NCBI GenBank assembly: GCA_965247225.1
Contig: CBDFGT010000009.1
Location: 62,001-126,000, forward strand
Reading direction: 5' to 3'
Source: CBDFGT01 sp965247225
Lineage (GTDB): Bacteria > Pseudomonadota > Alphaproteobacteria > Rhizobiales > Rhizobiaceae
DNA: 64,000 nt
The notes beneath the pieces were generated by a model. The model had not been told where the DNA came from. It searched no databases and saw nothing but the letters and a program-made list of their open reading frames with translations. Below are positions 36,532 to 46,285 of the stretch, piece after piece. Both the position numbers and the translations under genes were made by a program. How positions within the stretch are numbered: the stretch's first letter is position 1; each line of letters opens with the position of its first letter.

Positions 36532-37173
36532 GATCATTGTTGCGCAGGAATATCGCAAAGCGGCTGACACGCTCGACGAGTGACGTCACATTGGCCTTGC
36601 CGAACTTCTTGCGAAACTGGATTAGATCGCATTCCCAATCCCCGAACTGCTTACGATCGGCGACGACCTCCGGCGGCGCAGAATATTGAGCTCCGGGTTA
36701 AACCTCTGACCATACTTGCGTCTTGCATGTCGTGGACGCCGGCGTGCCCGATGCTCCGGCAGGTGGCGCCAAAGCTTGATTGCGTGTCCGTCGGCCGAGT
36801 ACGCGAACTTGTAGATCGTTTCGTGACTGACCGAGATTGGATGCCGTTCCAGACGCATCCGGCCAGCGATCTGCTGCGGCGACCAACCATGTATGATCGG
36901 GTCGACAACGGATTGCCGGACATTTGAGAAGCGAACCAATTTCCGGAGCTTGGACCGTCGCTCGCACGCCATGTCATGCGCCGTGACGCAATAGTAGCCA
37001 TTGAGATCTGGGACGACCTTGTCGACGAACATGTTGCGCTTGATCTCGCGAAAGATCGTCGAGCGATGTCGACCAAGCTTCTCGGCGATCACCTCGACAC
37101 TTAGCCCAGCCGTTCTCCAGCGTGCAATCTTGCGACGTTCATCGAGGTCAATGTGGGAGTAGGTGCGTTCCAT
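36532..37173 (-). pseudogene. IS30-family transposase, truncated and frameshifted
   Basis: The N-terminal 150 residues are well kept (ERTYSHIDLDERRKIARWRTAGLSVEVIAEKLGRHRSTIFREI, then WSPQQIAGRM and SVSHETIYKF). After RFNPELNILRRR the frame breaks, and the catalytic start (GDWECDLIQF..KFGKANVTSLVERVSRF) continues in another frame until IS256 sequence replaces it at about 36531. The rest of the catalytic core is absent. Non-functional. Confidence 0.85.
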
Positions 37174-37381
37174 TGCATTCTCCTTGCGAGTGACAACCCA
37201 TTGGTATCATTCGCAAGTCGCACTTCATCCTTGAACCCGCCCCGGCTAAGGCTTGCTATCGCATAATCAAGGGACCAAAGCCGAAAAGTACGGTTCTGGG
37301 CACAAAGGGCAGGTTACAGCGAGCAGCCCTTCCCCCTCGCGTGGCCAGCGCCTAAGGCGCTCAAAATTCAGCATTCATTTA

Positions 37382-40300
37382 TCAACCAAAGCGGAAACTG
37401 GCGAGACCAAAGGGGCGTTCGATAGCAGCATGTCCCCCTTCCAAAGGAGCCTCCATCGCATCGACGGCGATCGCAGTTCCCGGAGCATCGAGCTGAAACG
37501 CACCGCGCCGACCGCAAGCTTCGGAAAGCCTGAGAACATAACCCTCACCCTCGTCGGACGGCTTCAGCGCATGGAAGCGGGTTTGCTGGCCGGAGAAGAC
37601 GACGGGGCGAATTTCGTATGCGCCGTCTCCCCTGGCCGGCACAAAGCGCAGAGGGTCCGCGACCAAATCCGCTTCTGCCTGGACAACGTCGCTCCACCAC
37701 CGGCCATCGTGAGACATGATCGCATAGGTGAAGTGGTGTTGCCCTTCATCGGCGAGCATGTCGGGATAGGCAGGTCCACGTATCAGGCTGAGCGTCATTA
37801 CGTTATTGCGGGCAGAGAAACCATACTTGTCCGCGGACAAGAGAGCCGCACCCCAATCCGTTTCCGACATTGAAACGAACCGGTGCCCACTTCCCTCGAA
37901 CTGGGCTCGCTGCCAGCTCGTGTTGGCGTGGGTCGGACGCCGAGTGACACCGACGGCCTGGTCATACACTGCTTCTTCCGCGTGCACCGTGACCGGGAAG
38001 GCGGTCCGCAGATAGGTGCGCCGGTCGTGCCAAGCGAGATCGGTGACAATCTCCAGGCGGGGCGCATTGGACCAGAGGCGTAAACGCTGAACGATACGGC
38101 TTGCCGAATGGCTCCTGGTTATGGTGATCTCGGCGAGATGAGGGCCATTGGCGCTAATCGTCATGCCATCAAGCGACAGCCACTCCTCTTCGCCGAGTTC
38201 AAAGCCTGGCTCGATGTCCCAAGCGTCGAAATTACGGGGCAGATCGTTGCGGTAGAGCAGCAGACGGTTTCCAGGCCCCGCCATGAGCTCGCGACCAGAA
38301 ACCTTGTCGAAAAGACTTTCGATTCGACCATGAACGTCGAGGCGCACGGTTACGAAGTCGTTCTCAAGACGGTGGGTACCAGCCTCCTCTACCGCTCGGG
38401 TGGTGCGGGTGGATGGCTGCGAGACAAAACGTATCGACAGAGGCAACAATGGCTGATCGATGGCGGTGACGAAGCCTTGATCGGTAGCCTGCGGTGTAAG
38501 CGATGCCGGAAGCATGTCCGCACTGGTGATCTGATAGCCAGACTTTGCCGATCCGGAAAGATTGGCGATGAGCAGGCCTTCGTCCGGACCACTGCGTCGG
38601 GCAGCCATCGCCGAAAGGCGATCCGTGACCACCTCTACGGCTCGGGCAACCACGGCCTCCAGCTCCGGTTCAGTCTGCTCATAGACCTCCCGAATTGAGG
38701 AGCCGGGCAGGATGTCGTGGAACTGGTTCCGCAGCATCATTTGCCAGTCCACCGACAGATCCGGCATGGCCGCATCTCCACCGTCCAGTCGGTCGATCAC
38801 ACTCGCGGCTTCCGCTGCAACCAAGCCATATTCGGCAAGCCGGTTGAGCTGTTTCGTCCGGCCCTGCGTCGTCAATGTTGCGCGATGATACTCGAGGTAC
38901 AATTCGCCGGCCCAGACCGGCACCGCAAGGGTCTTCGCTTGCTCGGCGAGCGTCTCGATATAGGGCTCGATGGCGGCATGCTCGATATGGGGAATGGCCG
39001 GCATGGAATTGATGATCGGGATGCTCTCGATCTGGTCCGGATCCGGGCCGCCGCCACCGTCCCCCCATCCATACGTGGCAATGACCGCATCCGTCATATC
39101 CTTTGCGGAATGCTTATCCCACACTTCCTGAAGGGCAGCGGGCGTCATCAGCATATTGTAGCCGTCATTGTCATAGGCATCGAAGGTGTGAACCAGGACG
39201 CGCGAGCCGTCATTGCCTTGCCAGTGGAAGAGGCTGTCATCCAGCTTGTTGGTCTCGTTCCAGGAAACCTTGATCGTTACCATCTTGTCGACGCCGGCAT
39301 GGAGCATGATCTGCGGCATGGCGGCTGTGAAGCCGAAAGTATCAGGAAGCCACGCCACCTTGCTTTCGATCGAAAATTTGTCACGGAAATAGCGGCGCCC
39401 GTGAATGAACTGGCGCAGGAAGGCCTCGGCTGAGGGCATGTTGGTGTCACATTCGACCCACATGCCGCCGATCACCTCCCAGCGACCCTCGGCGATCCGG
39501 GCACGGACCTGTTCGAAGAGCGCCGGATCTTCTTCCTCGATGTGACGATAATAGAGAGCCGAGGATTGCAGGAAGCGGAAGTCGGGGTGCTTCTGCATCA
39601 GCGAATTGACGCTTGCGAAGGTGCGATTGATCTTGCGTACCGTTTCGGGCTGCGGCCACAACCACGCATAATCGATATGTGCGTGACCCGTGGCGAGCAC
39701 CTTCCCTTGCTTGGGATAGGCGCGGCGAAGGTCTCCCAGCGCCGCATCGAGCTTGGCTGTCGCGGCGACCACGGTTGCGAGTGCGGCCTCACCAATCGGC
39801 GAAGGTGCATTCGTCGGCTCGAAACTCCTCTCCCAGATATCGAGAGTCCAGGCGCGGCTCGCCAGACGCGGACCGACCTCTGACGTAGCGGTCGGCAAAC
39901 GCAAGTCCGCAAGCGCAATTTCGCCTGCCTCAAAAAGTGCGCGCGCCAATGCCTTGTCGTGCACGGTGTCTGCGGCGTTGCGAAGCACCTCGATACGCCG
40001 CCGCAGGGCACGAACCTCGGGATGGAAGTAGTGCACAGCGGCTTCGCGCAGCACCGGCATGCGGTTAGGAACGCCAAACAGGCCGCGCGCGACAGACTGC
40101 GCTTCAACGGTAAAGGCAATGCTGCGGGGAGCATCGAACCGTTTGTGGCGCTCATTCCCGGCGAAGCTGTCAATCACCTCTCCCTCGCCATTCACTAGGT
40201 GGATCAGCGTTTCACCGCCGAAATCAAGACGAAGCTCCACGCCCGGCCCCTCGGGCAAGATTACCGGCGTCTCGACGATAAACTGATGCACCCCGAAACG

Positions 40301-40477
40301 ATCAGCCCAACCCGCGCCCGTTGCCACCGTGGCTTCGGAACCAGCAGGCGCGATCTCGCGGATCGGCCCGATTGGCTGAATAGCGCGCGTTTCAAAGGCA
40401 CCCAATTCGTCGGCCCAAACCTCCATATGGCGAGAAAGCTGCTCAAGGTTGCGCTGGCGGTCGCGGTAGGATTTCAT
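37382..40477 (-). CDS. Alpha-mannosidase, glycoside hydrolase family 38
   Basis: Retaining exo-mannosidase of about 1,031 residues, normal for bacterial GH38 enzymes. The N-terminal galactose-binding-like part (to about 245) leads into the catalytic domain with the zinc/nucleophile motifs GHAHIDYAWLWP, the catalytic-region WVECDTNMPSAEAFLRQ, WLPDTFGF, and VTIKVSWNETNKL. The mid and C-terminal beta domains follow. There is no signal peptide, so it is cytoplasmic and would cleave imported mannosides. ATG 40477 is chosen (GGAG eight bases upstream; the preceding codon is TTG). It is divergent from a four-gene ABC importer and probably processes its substrate. Confidence 0.93.
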   Translation of the reverse strand: MKSYRDRQRNLEQLSRHMEVWADELGAFETRAIQPIGPIREIAPAGSEATVATGAGWADRFGVHQFIVETPVILPEGPGVELRLDFGGETLIHLVNGEGEVIDSFAGNERHKRFDAPRSIAFTVEAQSVARGLFGVPNRMPVLREAAVHYFHPEVRALRRRIEVLRNAADTVHDKALARALFEAGEIALADLRLPTATSEVGPRLASRAWTLDIWERSFEPTNAPSPIGEAALATVVAATAKLDAALGDLRRAYPKQGKVLATGHAHIDYAWLWPQPETVRKINRTFASVNSLMQKHPDFRFLQSSALYYRHIEEEDPALFEQVRARIAEGRWEVIGGMWVECDTNMPSAEAFLRQFIHGRRYFRDKFSIESKVAWLPDTFGFTAAMPQIMLHAGVDKMVTIKVSWNETNKLDDSLFHWQGNDGSRVLVHTFDAYDNDGYNMLMTPAALQEVWDKHSAKDMTDAVIATYGWGDGGGGPDPDQIESIPIINSMPAIPHIEHAAIEPYIETLAEQAKTLAVPVWAGELYLEYHRATLTTQGRTKQLNRLAEYGLVAAEAASVIDRLDGGDAAMPDLSVDWQMMLRNQFHDILPGSSIREVYEQTEPELEAVVARAVEVVTDRLSAMAARRSGPDEGLLIANLSGSAKSGYQITSADMLPASLTPQATDQGFVTAIDQPLLPLSIRFVSQPSTRTTRAVEEAGTHRLENDFVTVRLDVHGRIESLFDKVSGRELMAGPGNRLLLYRNDLPRNFDAWDIEPGFELGEEEWLSLDGMTISANGPHLAEITITRSHSASRIVQRLRLWSNAPRLEIVTDLAWHDRRTYLRTAFPVTVHAEEAVYDQAVGVTRRPTHANTSWQRAQFEGSGHRFVSMSETDWGAALLSADKYGFSARNNVMTLSLIRGPAYPDMLADEGQHHFTYAIMSHDGRWWSDVVQAEADLVADPLRFVPARGDGAYEIRPVVFSGQQTRFHALKPSDEGEGYVLRLSEACGRRGAFQLDAPGTAIAVDAMEAPLEGGHAAIERPFGLASFRFG

Positions 40478-40943
40478 CAAGGCGTCTCCATAGTCCGGCT
40501 CAACGCCGGAACATTTAATCCCTTTCGATGATTAAACACGTCGCCGGCTTTGGCGCAAGCTCCTGGACTGGGGTGGCGCCGGCATTTTCGTTTTCTCTGA
40601 CATTGCGGATGAAAATCGAAAACCCAGAAATAGAATTTAATTTCATACGCTTGATTATTTTTCCTGCAAGAGACGCCTGCGTTCTGCAGCGAATATGCAG
40701 CCGAAATTCTATTGAAAGCACATTGACTTCTCAGCGGCCGGCGGCTGCTTTTCCTAGGCTCTCGTCGATTGACGGGATCGACCTGACGCATGCGACGCGC
40801 TTGACAGCCCCAATATAATTCACAATAAGTATTTAAAAAAGAAATGCTGGGAGCGAGCGGAAACGTCGCATCCCTTTGAAGCTGGGAACGAGGCCACATC
40901 GCAAGCCGATTTGCAAACGGCCATAACAGACGGAGGACTTTTC
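40478..40943. promoter_or_regulatory. Divergent promoter region between mannosidase and ABC importer
   Basis: A 466-base gap with no supported gene. TTGACA at 40801-40806 and a following AT-rich stretch (TATAAT at 40814, AATAAGTATTTAAAAAA from about 40824) are the best promoter-like signals towards the importer, although spacing is not canonical. The ribosome binding site GGAGG of the importer's first gene lies at 40932-40936. Likely target of the ROK regulator encoded at 44965-46266 (inference). Confidence 0.5.
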
Positions 40944-42107
40944 ATGAATTCACTTAACCGCATGGACAGACGCGACTTCCTGAAATTTTCTGCGGCCGGC
41001 ATAGCCTTCGCTGCGGCCAGCGGCTTCAAGGTGACGAATTCGGAAGCAGCCGAGGGCGTCCTCGACATCTTCTTCAATTCCGACACCAACATCATCGACT
41101 TCTGGACGAACGTCATCAAGCCCGGTTTTGAGGCCGCCAACAGCGGTTTGACCCTGAACCTCGTTCCAGGTGGCGGCGGTTCCGGCGTCAATGCTCTGGC
41201 TGACCGCGCGATGGCCGCCTTCCAGGCCAAGAAAGATCCGCAGGTCGACATGCTCGAGGCAACGTCGCCCTTTTATCCGGCTGGTTCGATCGAAGCCGGC
41301 CTCTGGGTAAACTTCAAAACCGCCGGCCTTTCCAATTATGCCAAGGTCAACCCTGTCACCATGCAGTCGCCCTTCCTGCTCCCCTATCGCGGTTCGCAGG
41401 TCGTCCTGATGTACAATGCGGACTTGGTAAAGGACGTGCCGACCACTTTCCCGGCGCTGGTCGACTGGATCAAGGCCAATCCCGGCAAGTTCGCCTATGC
41501 TCGTCCTGATCTCGGCGATTCCGGCGCTTGCTTCGTGGAACGCGCCCTGCAGGAAGTGACCGGTAAGAAGCCGGAGCTTTTCCTGCCGGAAAACTATACC
41601 GATGATTACGCCAATCCGATGTTCGAAAAACTCTGGCCGCTCCTACAGGAAATCAAGCCAGCGCTTTTCAACAGCGGCGAATACACCTCGGGCAACACCG
41701 CTTCGATCCAGCTTCTCGCCTCCGGCGCCATCTCCATGACGGTCGCCTGGTCGGACATGGCGCTGCAGGCGATGAGCCAGGGCGTTGTCCCGGAAACGAC
41801 TGCGGTGGCACAGTTGCAGGATCTGGCCTTCACCGGCGGCTTCTCCGGCGTCGTCGTCCCGAGCGTCGCGCTCAACAAGGATGCTGCGATCAAGCTTACC
41901 GATTACATCATCTCGGCAGAGGTCCAGGAAAAGGTCGTGACCGATCTCGGCGGCTTCCCCTCCGTCGGTTGGGAGAACCTGTCCAAGGAACTCCAGGAGA
42001 AGTTCTCCAAGGTGGCACCGAAGTCCATCCCGGTCTTCCCAGGCACGTGGGAACCGAAACTTTTCGAAGGCTGGTACCGCAACGTCGCCTCCGATATCGC
42101 CCGCTAA
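40944..42107 (+). CDS. ABC transporter substrate-binding protein, family 1 (Tat-exported)
   Basis: Periplasmic binding protein of about 387 residues. The start ATG 40944 has GGAGG at -8; an upstream ATG at 40911 lacks this. The N-terminus RMDRRDFLKFSAAGIAFAAASG is a twin-arginine signal, unusual for a simple sugar-binding protein but common for spermidine/iron-type binding proteins. The mature part has the family 1 pattern (LADRAMAAFQAKKDPQVDMLEA; YRGSQVVLMYNADLVKDVPTTF). With the PotB/PotC-like permeases and the ATPase downstream it forms one importer; the mannosidase and sugar enzymes around it argue for a carbohydrate substrate. Confidence 0.9.
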   Translation: MNSLNRMDRRDFLKFSAAGIAFAAASGFKVTNSEAAEGVLDIFFNSDTNIIDFWTNVIKPGFEAANSGLTLNLVPGGGGSGVNALADRAMAAFQAKKDPQVDMLEATSPFYPAGSIEAGLWVNFKTAGLSNYAKVNPVTMQSPFLLPYRGSQVVLMYNADLVKDVPTTFPALVDWIKANPGKFAYARPDLGDSGACFVERALQEVTGKKPELFLPENYTDDYANPMFEKLWPLLQEIKPALFNSGEYTSGNTASIQLLASGAISMTVAWSDMALQAMSQGVVPETTAVAQLQDLAFTGGFSGVVVPSVALNKDAAIKLTDYIISAEVQEKVVTDLGGFPSVGWENLSKELQEKFSKVAPKSIPVFPGTWEPKLFEGWYRNVASDIAR

Positions 42108-42116
42108 GGATCTGTC

Positions 42117-42977
42117 ATGGCCGGGACGAAAAAGACGGACGGGATCGACTGGCTGGGTTACGGCTTCATCGCCATCCCCGTTATGGCGATCGTCATCTTC
42201 CTGTTCTATCCCGCCGCACTCGCCATCTTCGGGACGCTTTTTCATCAGCGTTCCGAAGGGGGTGTGGGCCTGGATTTCTCAAGCTACGTCTTTTTCTTCA
42301 CCGACCCTTACAGTCTGGCCAATCTCTTCCGCACACTGTGGACAACAGTTGCGGCTCTGATCTTGATCATCGCCGTCAACCTGCTGATCGCACTCTACAT
42401 GCGCTTCACCAAAGGCTGGCTCGCGGCCCTGATCCAGGGCCTCGCTCTCTTCCCGATGTTCGTGCCGGGCATTATCATCTGCTACGCGCTCATCCGCTAT
42501 CTCGGACCGAATGGATGGCTACAGAGCCTGCTGACCTCTGTCGGCTTCACCCATTATGCGTCTCCGATCACCACTCCCTGGGGTCCTGTGATCGGGCTGA
42601 TCTGGGATGGCATGCCGATGACGCTGCTGATCCTGATTTCCGGGCTGTCCACGATTTCGGATGCCTCGATTGAGGCCGCCAAGGATGTGGGCGCGGGCAG
42701 GCTACGGCTCTTCCGCTCGATCATCCTGCCTCAGATCAGCCATTCGATCCTGATCGTCTCGGCGCTCAATTTCCTTGGCTTCTTCGGTCAGGTGCTGATG
42801 CCGTTCATGCTTGGGCCGACCAATCCGGAAATGATGGGACCTTTCATGCTGCGCACCTTCGTCTCCGTTCGCGATCCCCTTCAGGCTGCGACACAGGCGA
42901 CGATCACCTTCCTGATTTGCTCACTCGCCGGCCTAGTTTACATACGCTCGCTGGCCGCGCGCAAAGTGGAGCGCTGA
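42117..42977 (+). CDS. ABC transporter permease 1
   Basis: Inner-membrane permease, 286 residues, six predicted membrane segments. The EAA loop near residues 180-205 reads SDASIEAAKDVGAGRLRLFRSIILPQ, which docks on the ATPase. It starts 9 bases after the binding-protein gene and ends 1 base before the next permease gene, so it is plainly part of the operon. Its type resembles the PotB/FbpB (MalF-unlike) permeases. Confidence 0.9.
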   Translation: MAGTKKTDGIDWLGYGFIAIPVMAIVIFLFYPAALAIFGTLFHQRSEGGVGLDFSSYVFFFTDPYSLANLFRTLWTTVAALILIIAVNLLIALYMRFTKGWLAALIQGLALFPMFVPGIIICYALIRYLGPNGWLQSLLTSVGFTHYASPITTPWGPVIGLIWDGMPMTLLILISGLSTISDASIEAAKDVGAGRLRLFRSIILPQISHSILIVSALNFLGFFGQVLMPFMLGPTNPEMMGPFMLRTFVSVRDPLQAATQATITFLICSLAGLVYIRSLAARKVER

Positions 42978-42978
42978 C

Positions 42979-43791
42979 ATGTTTACGACCCGGCGCAACG
43001 ACGTCTTCGGACCGCTGATCCTCATCTTCCTCATCTTTTTCATCGTGCTGCCGGTGGCAACCGTGTTCCTCTGGGCATTCGCAGAGCAATGGTTCTATCC
43101 ATCAGTTCTGCCAACGCGCTGGGGCTTGCGGTTCTGGGAGCAGCTCGTCTCCAGGCCCGAGGTCTGGCAGGCCTTCGTGACGTCGATCCAGCTGTCGACG
43201 ACGGTTACAGTGCTGTCTGCAATCATCTGCCTGCCGGCGGCCTATGCTTTCGCGCGCATGGACTTTCCGGGCAAGTCGGCTTTCATGATGTCGTTCCTGA
43301 TGGCCAACGCCTTTCCGCGTTTCGCACTGATCGTATCGATCGCGGTGCTGTTTCTGACCCTCGATCTTGTCGGCACATTCCAGGGCGTCGTTATCATCCA
43401 GTTTCTCAACACATTGCTGCTGATGATCTGGTTGCCGAGCGCGGCGTTCCGCGCCATCCCGCGCGAAACGGAAGAAGCAGCCCGCGATGTTGGCGCCTCA
43501 CCCCTGCGCGTCTTCTGGCACATCACCCTGCCCCAGGCATTCCCGACCATTGCCGCCGCCCTTCTGATGACCTTCGTCTGGACCTTCTATGAGACAGAAG
43601 GCGCCTGGCTGGTCGGCGCACCGCGCATCCGCACCATGCCGCTGCTGATGATGTCGATGATCAACAACCAGCTCGTGGTCCAATACGGTGCCGTACTGTC
43701 AGTCATGCTTTGGGTTCCCTCGCTGATCGCCATCCTCCTGGCCCGACGCGTGATCGGCGGTGACGCCTTTGCCAAAGGCCTCGGTGGCTGA
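42979..43791 (+). CDS. ABC transporter permease 2
   Basis: Second permease, 270 residues, with a membrane segment at about 10-33 and five further ones. The EAA loop is ETEEAARDVGASPLRVFWHITLPQ (about residues 155-180). PotC-like. It forms a heterodimer with the preceding permease. The next gene follows after 32 bases. Confidence 0.9.
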   Translation: MFTTRRNDVFGPLILIFLIFFIVLPVATVFLWAFAEQWFYPSVLPTRWGLRFWEQLVSRPEVWQAFVTSIQLSTTVTVLSAIICLPAAYAFARMDFPGKSAFMMSFLMANAFPRFALIVSIAVLFLTLDLVGTFQGVVIIQFLNTLLLMIWLPSAAFRAIPRETEEAARDVGASPLRVFWHITLPQAFPTIAAALLMTFVWTFYETEGAWLVGAPRIRTMPLLMMSMINNQLVVQYGAVLSVMLWVPSLIAILLARRVIGGDAFAKGLGG

Positions 43792-43823
43792 TGTTTATTC
43801 TTTTCCCTGAAGGCTCATGATCC

Positions 43824-44864
43824 ATGTCCACGCTTGATCTCATCGACGTCACGAAGACCTACAGCATCGTGACCGCCATCGAGCCGCTGTCGCTCAAGAT
43901 CGGCGATGGCGAGCTGGTCTGCCTGCTCGGCCCATCTGGCTCGGGCAAGTCGACTCTTCTCCGGATTATCGGCGGCTTCGAGACCCCCACCGCCGGCAAA
44001 GTCCTGATCGACGGAGTCGATGTGGCCTTCGATCCACCGGAAAAGCGGCCGACAGCCATGGTGTTTCAAAGCCACGCCCTCTGGCAGCACATGACGGTTT
44101 TCGAGAACATTGCCTTCGGACTCAAACTGCGTGGCTTCAGCAAGACGGAAATCCGCCGCAAGGTCGAGGCCGGGCTTTCGCTTGTCGGCCTTCAGGACTA
44201 TGCCAATCGTCGACCAAGCCAGCTTTCCGGAGGACAGCGCCAACGTGTGGCCATCGCGCGCTGCGTCGTTCTGGAACCGAAGATCCTGCTGATGGACGAG
44301 CCCTTCGCCAGCCTCGACCAGCACCTGCGCGAGAGGCTGCGCGAGGAAGTGCGCCAGATCCAGAAAACCCTCGGCATCACCACCGTCTTCGTTACCCATG
44401 GCCAGGACGAGGCACTGTCCGTCGCCGACCGGATTGTAGTCATGAGCATGGGGCGCATCGAACAGGTTGGAACACCCGGCGAAATCTATGCCACGCCCGC
44501 CACCCCCTTCGTCGCCAGCTTCATCGGCGACATGAACATGATGTCTGTCACTGTCTCGAACGGGGTTATCGACATCAGCGGCATCACACTGCCTGCCCCA
44601 CTGCCGGACGGGCCTGCAACCCTGGCTGTCAGGCCAGAGGACATCGTCCTCGGCGTGGCCGATAACTCGCCGACCGCGGACGTCGTCCGCATCGTCAACT
44701 ACGGCTCATTCATCAAGATCACCGCTTCGCTGAAAGGTGTGCAATGGAAAGTGCAGGCTCCAAAGACAGCCGCAATCACCGAAGGCGCCGCCCTCTCGGT
44801 TGACGTCATCCGCTACCAGATTTTTCGCGATGATCAGGTGGCTTACCGGTCTGGCGACGCCTGA
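43824..44864 (+). CDS. ABC transporter ATPase (importer, with TOBE domain)
   Basis: ATP-binding subunit of 346 residues: Walker A GPSGSGKST, Q-loop VFQSHALWQHMTVFEN, signature LSGGQRQRVAIARC, Walker B ILLMDEPFASLD and H-loop VFVTHGQDEAL. The C-terminal TOBE region (about 245-340) is of the MalK/PotA type. Gln in place of the usual aromatic in the Walker A-adjacent loop is unremarkable. Its stop sits in a GC-rich hairpin (44854-44880) that lacks a T-run, so it is at best a weak terminator. Confidence 0.93.
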   Translation: MSTLDLIDVTKTYSIVTAIEPLSLKIGDGELVCLLGPSGSGKSTLLRIIGGFETPTAGKVLIDGVDVAFDPPEKRPTAMVFQSHALWQHMTVFENIAFGLKLRGFSKTEIRRKVEAGLSLVGLQDYANRRPSQLSGGQRQRVAIARCVVLEPKILLMDEPFASLDQHLRERLREEVRQIQKTLGITTVFVTHGQDEALSVADRIVVMSMGRIEQVGTPGEIYATPATPFVASFIGDMNMMSVTVSNGVIDISGITLPAPLPDGPATLAVRPEDIVLGVADNSPTADVVRIVNYGSFIKITASLKGVQWKVQAPKTAAITEGAALSVDVIRYQIFRDDQVAYRSGDA

Positions 44865-44964
44865 AGCGAGGCGGCGTCGCGAATGTATCGCAGGCCCCCG
44901 TTAGGCGAGCCATTTTGAACCCGGCCTCACATCCCCTCTCAACCGCTGGCGCCGACGCATGTCT

Positions 44965-46266
44965 TCACACCCCGCCGCTGGAGATCTCGAACGGCCGAGC
45001 CTCTGCGAGATTCTGGCGAATATAGAGGTGGCGGAAGTTGTGGCTGGTGTTGATGAAGATCGGCAGCATGGCAGCCCCCGTTACGGCGGCATCCTCGCTG
45101 AGTCTTGCCGTCACCAGACGCGGATGGACGCGATCATGTCGGGCCGCCGGCGTCGGACGAAGCGGATAGGCGCGGTCGACAAGTCGTTCGATCAATGGCT
45201 GCGGCAAGGCACCACCGACCGCGATGAAGGCCGGATCATACATCACCTCGATGATGGCGACGACGTCGCGCATCAGCCGGGCGGCCGTGGCGAGCCAGTC
45301 CATCAGCCTGTGGTCTCGAATGGCAAGCAGGTTCAGAATTTGCTCCGGCTCCGGGTTGAGGCCAAGTCCACATGCGAGCCCGAGACCGCCAATAGAAATC
45401 AGCCCGCCCTGCGCAGTCGTTTCATCGGGCGTTTCGGGCCATGTCTGCGAGCCGCCGAGGCCCGCAAAAGGAAGCAGCCCGATTTCACCCGCAGCACCTC
45501 CCACACCCTTGTAAGGGTAGCCATCGATGATCAGACCGGCCCCTGACCCGTGGCCGATATAATAGTAGACAAAAGTGGCTTCCTGGGTATCCGGCCGGTG
45601 GATGCGCTCCCCGATGGCAGCAGCCGTTGCATCGTTTTCGACGAGCACAGGAAATCCGGTCAGGCGCTGCAGTTCGTCGGCAAAGGGAAAGTCCCGCCAG
45701 GCTTGCCAATGGCTCATCGAAAAATCGAATTCGTCGCCCGCCGACCCGAAGGTCGGCAGCACGAGCCCGACGCCCCAGACATGCTGCGCCGGCAGTCCAT
45801 GTTCCCCGAGCAGGGCCGGCAGCACCGCCGCAAGCTCTCGGACAGCAGCTGCCGGATCACTTGTGTCAACCCGCGCAATCCGGCGGGCACGTTCCTTGCG
45901 CGTCAGATCGAAAACGAGGATGTTGCAAAAATTCTGGTCGAGATGGACACCGATCGAAAAACCGGCTTCGGCATTGGGTTCCAGGTAGATCTGCGGTTGT
46001 CCGCGCATGCCGGACGATCGCCCGGCCTCCACGATCAGCCCTTGCTCAAGCAGTTCACGGGTGATCGAGGAAATCGTCTGCGGTTTCAGTCCGATGATTG
46101 AGGCGATCTCCACCCGGCTGGTCGGCCCACGCTGGAAGATCGTCTCGAAGACCAGGCGTCGGTTGTGGATGCGAGCGTCCTCGATCCGGCTGCCAGCAAT
46201 ACGCCCTTCGCCTTCGTCACCCGAATTCGGACCGGCGCCTGCTCCGGCCTGATTCACACTCGTCAT
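44965..46266 (-). CDS. ROK-family transcriptional regulator (NagC/XylR type)
   Basis: A 433-residue protein: an N-terminal winged helix-turn-helix (about 35-90; RGPTSRVEIASIIGLKPQTISSITRELLEQGLIVEAG) fused to a sugar-kinase-like ROK domain (VGLVLPTFGS; ENDATAAAIGER; YYIGHGSGAGLIIDG; GGAAGEIG). The cysteine-rich zinc motif CxCGxxGC found in many ROK kinases and repressors is absent; the segment reads TTAQGGLISIGGL. It is expected to bind a sugar and repress the adjacent catabolic genes. It is convergent with the importer and 19 bases downstream of the isomerase gene, so the two probably share a transcript. Confidence 0.9.
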   Translation of the reverse strand: MTSVNQAGAGAGPNSGDEGEGRIAGSRIEDARIHNRRLVFETIFQRGPTSRVEIASIIGLKPQTISSITRELLEQGLIVEAGRSSGMRGQPQIYLEPNAEAGFSIGVHLDQNFCNILVFDLTRKERARRIARVDTSDPAAAVRELAAVLPALLGEHGLPAQHVWGVGLVLPTFGSAGDEFDFSMSHWQAWRDFPFADELQRLTGFPVLVENDATAAAIGERIHRPDTQEATFVYYYIGHGSGAGLIIDGYPYKGVGGAAGEIGLLPFAGLGGSQTWPETPDETTAQGGLISIGGLGLACGLGLNPEPEQILNLLAIRDHRLMDWLATAARLMRDVVAIIEVMYDPAFIAVGGALPQPLIERLVDRAYPLRPTPAARHDRVHPRLVTARLSEDAAVTGAAMLPIFINTSHNFRHLYIRQNLAEARPFEISSGGV

Positions 46267-46285
46267 CTCAATCGCTTCCCGCCGA

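Noticed and set aside
44854..44880. GC-rich hairpin at the end of the ABC importer operon as a terminator
   Set aside because: The stem is good but no T-run follows, so intrinsic termination is not supported.
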